Shown here one piece after another: positions 26,301 to 31,630 of a stretch of 34,348 nt of DNA. The stretch covers positions 1-34,348 of the forward strand of contig JAGAUF010000084.1 of the NCBI GenBank assembly GCA_017620885.1, written 5' to 3'. Source of the DNA: Muribaculaceae bacterium (GTDB lineage Bacteria; Bacteroidota; Bacteroidia; Bacteroidales; Muribaculaceae). Below the pieces are notes generated by a model. It was given only the letters and a program-made list of their open reading frames with translations. It was not told where the DNA came from and searched no databases. The first letter of the stretch is position 1, and every line of letters begins with the position of its first letter. The translations under genes and the position numbers were made by a program.

Positions 26301-28540
26301 ACGGTCGTATTGGGACCGATTTTCAACGCAGGATAAGTGTCGAGCGTGTCGACGGGAGTCAGAACGTATTCACCGAATGTGTTGCCGGCTGACGTGCTGA
26401 GCGTGGAGCCGTCGGTAGGCATAAGGTGGAGCTTGGCGACAGTTGCGGAAGCCGCTTCTACAAACCATCCTTCGGGAGCGTTGAAGAGCACGGAAAGAAG
26501 GTCGGAGGCGTTTACACTGCCTTCTCCGGGCACGAGAGTCGGATGACCGAGAGCGTCAACGTAGAAGTTGATGGTGTAAGGAGGATTGGAGTATACCTTG
26601 TCTCCCTTGGTCACTTTCCAGTAGTTTGCCGGAATGTTGAGGATGCAGGCCGTAGCATTGACAGTGGAGTATGGCTTGGCGGGAGTCAGGACAATCTTGT
26701 CGGTTGCTCCTTCCGGAATCGAGGGCCCCCATGCGTATCCGGCTTGAACGGATGTTCCGCGGAGGAAGTCGATGGGGAGCGCGTTTTCGGTAAGTTCAAC
26801 CTTCGTTGCACCCGGGAAGGTGATAGTAAGTTGCTCTACGGAAGAGATACGGTCGTTGTTGTTGATAGAGAAGAGGGTCTCTACAGTTTCGGGAATAGTA
26901 TATTCGATGAGGGTGCGCTCGTTGAGCAGCTCGGAGCCGGTGGTCTGGCGGAAAGCTCCTTCAGGCACTTCGATTATGTATTCACCGACAGCGTTGATTG
27001 CGGGGAAGGAGATACGCGGGAGCGTGCCTGATGCCATATTGACATACTGGCTGTCGTTGGCAGCGAATTTGTAGATAGGCTTGTCGGCCTCACCCTTCTT
27101 GTAAATGGAAATCTCTTTATCGAGAGCCATCATATTTGATCCGAACTTCATCGTTACCCAAGAGATTCCGGTCTGAGGATTCACAAGACCCGGAGCGGGG
27201 AGGATTTCCTGAGAAGCGACAGTGTTAAGACCTTTGATGTGGTAAGCGAGGATGTTCGTGAGCATAGTGTTTTTGGACGCGCCGTCGATTGTTCTCTTGA
27301 GCGCGGAAGCCGGGAACTGGATGCAGTACCATCCTGTTTCCCAGAGATGCGGATTGCCTTTTATGACAGTCGCGCTCGTCGGATCCTTCATCTTGAGCGT
27401 GAGCATTCTGCCTTTCTCGTCAAGCTCAAGGGTGTATTCGGCATACTGAGTACGTCCTACGGCGTTGGTTGCCGGAGTGTACTGGTACAGATATGCTTTG
27501 GCATAGAAGGTTGAACCCAGAGCGAAGCCGTCCATACCGAGGTCGATGGTAATGTTGCGGAACTCCTCGCCGTCGAAGTCTTCCTTGCTGTAAGGAGCGG
27601 GATTGACGGTGAGCAGGCTCGTGGGAAGAACCGTCACATAGTAGTTGCCGAAAGTGTAGGCGGGAGAATCAACCGTTCCGTCGGCCGTGGTGAGCTTGAG
27701 GGTACCTTTCGGCAGAGAGAGCACGAGGTACTGGGTGGACAGGTTGGTCGTAGGCGTCTTATAGTCGGCGTCGGCGACGATCGTCAAGACGTTGCCCTGA
27801 GCAGAGAGAGTCACTGTGGAAGCCGTAGTATACTTGTTGGATTTGAATTCGGCAAGGCGTGCGCCGGATGCGACGTCGTCGGGATAAGCGACAGCCTCGT
27901 TGATGGCGATATTGGTGACGCCGTCGAATGTCACGGTCCATTTGGTCTGCTTGTCGCCGGACTCCTCACCATAAATCTGGTCGTACTGAGTGCCGCCCTG
28001 GGGAGCAACGGAGTAGTTGAATCCCTGCACGACAGTGTAAGCGAACTTGAAGGCCTGGTTGTTTTTGTAAATTACGTTGTCTCCGTCGATCGACTGTGCG
28101 ATCTTGACAAAATTGGCAGGGAAGGAGATTTCGTATTTGCCCGCTTTGGAGAAGGGCTCTACGAAAAGTTCCATATCGTAGGCCATACTGCTGTATTTTA
28201 CAGCATTCGTATTGGAAGCGTAGATTGTCTGGTAAGGCTGTCCGTCCTTAGTGATGACAATAGGCACTTCGCAGTCGCGGATGAACTCAATGTCTCTTTG
28301 GAAAGAGATTGTGATTTTGCTGAGATTCTGCGTTGTAGAAATCTCCTGATCCACGCTTGGCACGTAGTTGAGCGCCATAAGCTTCGGGTCAGGCTCTTCT
28401 TCGGTCGCATCATTGCCTTCGGCGACGGTCTGGACAGCGGAGCCCGCGGAAGCGAGCGGCAGCAGTCCGTAGCCGGCTGTGGCAGAGAGCCCGAGAGCCA
28501 GGCATAAGCCGAGACCCCAATAGGTAGCTTTCTTTTTCAT
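23381..28540 (-). CDS. giant secreted Ig-like-repeat protein with sorting-type tail
   Basis: This 1719-residue exported protein is of unknown function. The N-terminus MKKKATYWGLGLCLALGLSA is a signal sequence. The mature part is built from about a dozen modules of 110-140 residues. Each ends in a phrase like PGVYTVKVPAGFFKV, seen near 134, 271, 402, 518, 631, 1031, 1157, 1261, 1382, 1492 and 1620; the 690-1000 stretch is more diverged. Module starts read like ITITFPGA or ITLNFDKEL, a pattern of bacterial Ig-like folds. Only a few cysteines are present (e.g. C90, and SCKEKC near 1330). The last ~43 residues, FNIYTVDGKIVVLDG... LEPGLYIINGQNYLIRK, match the tail of two other secreted proteins here and fit type IX cargo. 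An adhesin or cell-surface fibre is the most natural guess; no enzyme motif is visible. It has a full promoter, a leader of over 200 bases and a strong terminator. Confidence 0.87.
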   Translation of the reverse strand: MKKKATYWGLGLCLALGLSATAGYGLLPLASAGSAVQTVAEGNDATEEEPDPKLMALNYVPSVDQEISTTQNLSKITISFQRDIEFIRDCEVPIVITKDGQPYQTIYASNTNAVKYSSMAYDMELFVEPFSKAGKYEISFPANFVKIAQSIDGDNVIYKNNQAFKFAYTVVQGFNYSVAPQGGTQYDQIYGEESGDKQTKWTVTFDGVTNIAINEAVAYPDDVASGARLAEFKSNKYTTASTVTLSAQGNVLTIVADADYKTPTTNLSTQYLVLSLPKGTLKLTTADGTVDSPAYTFGNYYVTVLPTSLLTVNPAPYSKEDFDGEEFRNITIDLGMDGFALGSTFYAKAYLYQYTPATNAVGRTQYAEYTLELDEKGRMLTLKMKDPTSATVIKGNPHLWETGWYCIQFPASALKRTIDGASKNTMLTNILAYHIKGLNTVASQEILPAPGLVNPQTGISWVTMKFGSNMMALDKEISIYKKGEADKPIYKFAANDSQYVNMASGTLPRISFPAINAVGEYIIEVPEGAFRQTTGSELLNERTLIEYTIPETVETLFSINNNDRISSVEQLTITFPGATKVELTENALPIDFLRGTSVQAGYAWGPSIPEGATDKIVLTPAKPYSTVNATACILNIPANYWKVTKGDKVYSNPPYTINFYVDALGHPTLVPGEGSVNASDLLSVLFNAPEGWFVEAASATVAKLHLMPTDGSTLSTSAGNTFGEYVLTPVDTLDTYPALKIGPNTTVLDKRNIVYRLIANGNQNIKALPTGKYVLRTSNAVVSNYGKYNEYDVEKDTLLVSLAKPKGPTDVYYNVKGLDQVNMSADNIRPRMEILPNEFVISAPEGYKIIPAENEKFRTKFYIKAGTTNIDMNDSISPDGKLILSLDSANYEKANKNAVGKTFVIGQYATGTTTRISNINAGSIGVQNAEGTDFINARFAPTFELTGPITDPFLTYTPATGDFKISEHAAGLNEILIATDKDVKNAINWASTANGLILKDGTQIGTFNAFNFEEMDENTVKLAGFTPIEEEGTYTFLFPRGLFHYGQLETASKEFSINYKVTPLASIAIASTTPAAYENISQFTGITLNFDKELKSVKANGDLKYTVQNPLATTPAPIVSPNLVPVLNPDKKSVLVTFSEEDETALKEAGKWPVVDPGNYTFNFDKNTIVVTDTEDNEYGIEFKNVTFSLLPETNKTFAPSGFYESLKDMEITFTDLKSVEKYEFAMEQITVKNGETVLPSTVTSSGNKLIVSLDEAVTKTGVYTLNIPAFTLKLTPNEGEPFFNNVITHDFDKQAAPALVKTYPVDKAQIDFFTNIILYYNYPASINRSCKEKCVLTRTTGEETVTLAELSNTSNKVKTPTAQDDPNSMSIDFFTTKDFTPGVYTVKVPAGFFKVEGIPTEEKVLTYTILETYDISIVPPAYSTIETIPTITITFEGADKIEKANLTPNEDGEGVIALQCTATESEKEIDLTVTVEGNKAILTNNETNVPAGVYRLVLPHGEFKVTGNGTTQDSQEAVFEYYKSNIPVPAINPAPGKINSKDLYGDITISYTDGTKFAQINKGTGAALFKLNEDGSRDGSAIVQYLYDFDKYGSARDKSEVILTSNWAETEKPNFKDGDKYAIWFTRGKLMVITEPTLLDPDDPESGSSDLLVSNTPIVYIYTILNVDSVDSVLDENGQFNIYTVDGKIVVLDGDINDVRNLEPGLYIINGQNYLIRK

Positions 28541-29111
28541 TGAAATTGATGTTATTAGTTAATAAATATAAGTATTTTAAACGTCGGTTTCCAATTTAGC
28601 GGGTTTCCATTTATTTTCCGGAGGTAAATCTGCAACATATATCCCGGAATTTAGGGAGGCCGTATTTCAAGGCAGGCGGAATTGTGCCGCCGGATTGTCA
28701 TTACGAGCCGGTCGCTGTGTGGTGAGGGGAAAGGATGCAGTTATGGCAGAGTAATAACGTGGCAAATTTAGTGAGAAAAATAATAACACGCAAATTAAAA
28801 TGCACTTTTAACGTTTTAATTCTGTAAAAAAATAAAGTGAAGCGATGAAAAAAGTGTAGATGAAAAATGACAAATGTAAACAAAAATCATATTGAAGTGG
28901 GCGCATCATGAGGTAGTGAGTTAATAATGTAAAGTAAATAGGGCTGAAAAGGTGTGAAATCGGTGTGGTAGAGTTACATAAAGATATTTGAAAAGCGGGG
29001 GAGAAAATAAGTGCTTTGAGGAGTATATTTTCTGAAAAACGGCAATAATTTTTTATAAAAGAGGGAGGTAGAGGTGGTAAAAGGGATGCTCAAAAGGGGA
29101 AATCCGAAGGG
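28541..29111. other. 571-base intergenic region with long 5' leader
   Basis: I see no gene here. It holds the promoter of the giant secreted protein (28763-28794), so 28541 to about 28757 should be an untranslated leader of some 215 bases. A small stem GGCGG/CCGCC (about 28676-28692) lies within it. The remainder up to 29111 is AT-rich, with no clear terminator for the Sel1 gene and no tRNA or recognisable small RNA. Confidence 0.6.
28763..28794 (-). promoter_or_regulatory. Bacteroidetes-type promoter for the giant protein gene
   Basis: On the minus strand TTTG (28791-28794), exactly 20 spacer bases and TAAATTTG (28763-28770), a full consensus match. It lies 223 bases before the ATG, which is far compared with other genes here (about 20-60). 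Confidence 0.78.
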
Positions 29112-30053
29112 TCAATGAGGCTGCCGGACGGTGGGGAGGAGGCGTGCGTAGGCGTTTTTGGCGTCGGTGATGCCATGGGCGGCAGCACGCTCGTACCAGT
29201 AGCCGGGTGTGAGTTCTTCGTCGGAGAGTGGTTGCTGAAGCGCACTTGCTATGGGGATGAGTACGTCGGGAGTAAGGTCGAGGGTTTCGGCTATGATGAA
29301 TTGAGCCGAGGGGTCGCCGAGTCGGGCGGCGCGAAAGAAGAGAAGAAGGGATTGCGAATAATCGTAGGGAGTGCCGAGTCCTCGGGCCTTTGCATCGCCG
29401 AGTATGGCGAGGGCCGTAGCAGAGGGCGGGATGCTGTCGGTAGAGGAGATTGAGTAGGGAGTGTCGGCCACAATCCGGAGCATTTCGACGGCTGCGGTGG
29501 GGGCTATTCGGGGATAGATGGACTGTGCGAAGTGTAGCAGTGAGTCGGGGGCGGTGCGGATCCATTTCGGGCGGCACATTGCGATGAGCTTGATTTCGGC
29601 GTCGCGGAGGCCGCGAGCGGCGGCGTCGAGGTATAGTTTTGAGGCTGCATCGGTGTCGGGAGGGCATACAGTTCCGGAGCGGTAAAGGTCGGCGAGCTGG
29701 GCCATAGCCGTCGGGAGTCCGGCGTCGGCGGCGCGACGGAAAAGAGTGAGGGCGCGTTGAGGATCGCGGAAGGTGGAATCTCCGTTGAGGAGGATGAAGG
29801 CGAGGTTGTTGTCGGCGCGCGGGTCGCCGAGATGGGATGCTTCGGCGATGAGGAGCATTGCGCGGACGGGTTGTGCTTCGAGTGTGGAATCGCCGAAATA
29901 AAGGCGGTAGCCGAGGTCGGCGATGGAGTCGCGGTAATGGGATTCTTTGCTGCGCAGAGTGTTGTCGGGGCTGACGGCGAGAGGACGGCCGAGGGACGAG
30001 AGAGAGGGTAAGATAGTCGCGAGGGCTATTGTCAGTGCGATCAGGCTGCGCAT
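29112..30053 (-). CDS. Sel1-like repeat protein, last gene of the porW-porX operon
   Basis: This 313-residue protein has an N-terminal signal-like segment (MRSLIALTIALATILPSLSSLG) and Sel1-type helical repeats. Recognisable units are DPRADNNLAFILLNGDSTF RDPQRALTLFRRAADAG, then PTAMAQLADLYRSGTVCPPD TDAASKLYLDAAARG, and later ALAILGDAKARGLGTPYDYS QSLLLFFRAARLGDPSAQF and PGYWYERAAAHGITDAKNAYARL. Sel1 proteins are scaffolds that hold other proteins. The gene starts 20 bases after porX in the same direction, so it is very likely co-transcribed with porW and porX. An export or envelope role connected with type IX secretion is inference from position only. Confidence 0.85.
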   Translation of the reverse strand: MRSLIALTIALATILPSLSSLGRPLAVSPDNTLRSKESHYRDSIADLGYRLYFGDSTLEAQPVRAMLLIAEASHLGDPRADNNLAFILLNGDSTFRDPQRALTLFRRAADAGLPTAMAQLADLYRSGTVCPPDTDAASKLYLDAAARGLRDAEIKLIAMCRPKWIRTAPDSLLHFAQSIYPRIAPTAAVEMLRIVADTPYSISSTDSIPPSATALAILGDAKARGLGTPYDYSQSLLLFFRAARLGDPSAQFIIAETLDLTPDVLIPIASALQQPLSDEELTPGYWYERAAAHGITDAKNAYARLLPTVRQPH

Positions 30054-30073
30054 AATGAATGAGAATCGTGCGG

Positions 30074-31612
30074 TTATTTTTTCGACAGGGTCACGAGGGG
30101 CACGAGCATTTCCTCCATAGATATTCCTCCGTGCTGGAAAGTGCCGGAATAGAGCCTTACGGACTCGTTGTAGCGGTTGGGGTAGGCGAAGAAATCATTA
30201 TTGGATGCAAAGACGAAATGGGAAGAGATCGAGGGAACCGGGAGGCCGCATTTTTTCGGGTTTTCCATAGTGAAAACCTCCCGGGAGTTATAATTGAGCG
30301 TCTTGCCGACTTTGTAGCGGAGATTTGTATTGACATCGCGCGTGCCGACGATTTTGACGGGATTGTCCACGCGGATTGTGCCATGGTCGGTTGTGAGAAT
30401 TATCTTGTAATCGAAATGGGCGAGTGCGCGGAGGAGGTCGATGACCGACGAGTGTCGGAACCAAGATTCGGAGAGGGAGCGGTAAGCGGCGTCGGTGCCG
30501 GCGAGCTCGCGCATCATACGGGATTCCGTGCCGGAGTGCGAGAGCATGTCGATGAAATTGACCACGCATACGAAAATGTCTTTACGGGGAGTGGAACGCA
30601 AAGTCCGGATATGCTTGTCGATGTGCCCTGAATTTACGGCTTTGCAGTAGAAGAGGGAGTCGTTGCGGCGATAGCGGGCTATCTGAGATTCTGCGAGCTC
30701 GGCTTCGTGGGCGTTGAGCGATTCTTCGTCGTCGGAAGTCTCGATCCAGAGCGAGGGGAACATCTCCTTGATGCTCAGTGGCATAAGTCCGGAGAAGATT
30801 GCATTTCGGGCGTATTGGGTGGTTGTGGGGAGAATGGCTGTATATAGCTCCTCATGCATTGAGAAGTCGTCGGCGAGGAGCGGCTGAATGGCGCGCCACT
30901 GGTCGAGGCGGAAATTGTCGATTATAATGAGAGCGACCTTTTCACCATTGTCGAGGAGCGGGAAAATACGTTTCTTGAATATGTCGGGCGATATAAGGGG
31001 ACGGTCGTCGCTGTTCAGGAGCTTCTCGTAGACTTTGGGGATGAATTTTGCGAAATTGGCGTTTGCTTCGCGCTTTTGCATCAGAATCATTTCTGCCATC
31101 GCATTGTCGGTGCCGGAAAGACTTATCTCCCAGTAGACGAGCTGGCGGTAGATTTCATACCACGCTTCGATGCTGTTGGCCTCGTTGATCATCATAGACA
31201 GGCGGCGGAAATCCTGCTGGTATCCGGTGTTGGTGTGTTCCGCGACGAGCTGGTTGCTCTGGAGGTTTTTCTTCAGCGAGAGCAGAATCTGGGCGGGGTT
31301 TACCGGCTTGATGAGGTAGTCGGCGATTTTATTGCCGATTGCCTGATTCATAATGTCTTCCTCCTCGCTTTTGGTGATCATCACGACGGGGATTTCGGGG
31401 TATTTCTGGTTGATTTGGTTGAGCGTTTCGAGCCCTGAGAGGCCGGGCATCATTTCGTCGAGGAAAATGATGTCGTATTGGTCTTGAGCGAGAGCGTCGA
31501 GAGCATCGGGCCCGGAAGTGACGGTCGTGACGTCATATCCTTTTTTCTGGAGGAGCATTATATGGGGTTTCAGCAGATCAATTTCATCGTCTGCCCAGAG
31601 AATTTTGCTCAT
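30074..31612 (-). CDS. porX: PorX, response regulator with PglZ-type phosphatase domain
   Basis: PorX is the regulator of type IX secretion known from Porphyromonas gingivalis, where it acts with PorY and the sigma factor SigP. Residues 1-120 are a receiver domain: acidic pair D8-D9, phospho-acceptor D52 in FLDEMMPG, T80 and K102 in IKPVNP. A helical linker leads to an alkaline-phosphatase-superfamily PglZ domain from about 220. Its metal-site residues are visible: DNFRLDQ (D232), PTTTQYARN with a candidate nucleophile T near 264, NFIDMLSH (D355), TTDHG (D409, H410) and FQHGG (H494). All expected residues are present, so the protein looks active as phospho-receiver and phosphatase. Its 512 residues are normal. 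It follows porW by 18 bases and precedes the Sel1 gene by 20. Confidence 0.93.
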   Translation of the reverse strand: MSKILWADDEIDLLKPHIMLLQKKGYDVTTVTSGPDALDALAQDQYDIIFLDEMMPGLSGLETLNQINQKYPEIPVVMITKSEEEDIMNQAIGNKIADYLIKPVNPAQILLSLKKNLQSNQLVAEHTNTGYQQDFRRLSMMINEANSIEAWYEIYRQLVYWEISLSGTDNAMAEMILMQKREANANFAKFIPKVYEKLLNSDDRPLISPDIFKKRIFPLLDNGEKVALIIIDNFRLDQWRAIQPLLADDFSMHEELYTAILPTTTQYARNAIFSGLMPLSIKEMFPSLWIETSDDEESLNAHEAELAESQIARYRRNDSLFYCKAVNSGHIDKHIRTLRSTPRKDIFVCVVNFIDMLSHSGTESRMMRELAGTDAAYRSLSESWFRHSSVIDLLRALAHFDYKIILTTDHGTIRVDNPVKIVGTRDVNTNLRYKVGKTLNYNSREVFTMENPKKCGLPVPSISSHFVFASNNDFFAYPNRYNESVRLYSGTFQHGGISMEEMLVPLVTLSKK

Positions 31613-31630
31613 ATCGGGTGATTTAAAGTG

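Noticed and set aside
30074..31612. PglZ domain taken as a sign of a BREX phage-defence system
   Set aside because: The receiver domain plus PglZ architecture and the porW neighbour identify PorX; no other BREX gene is present.
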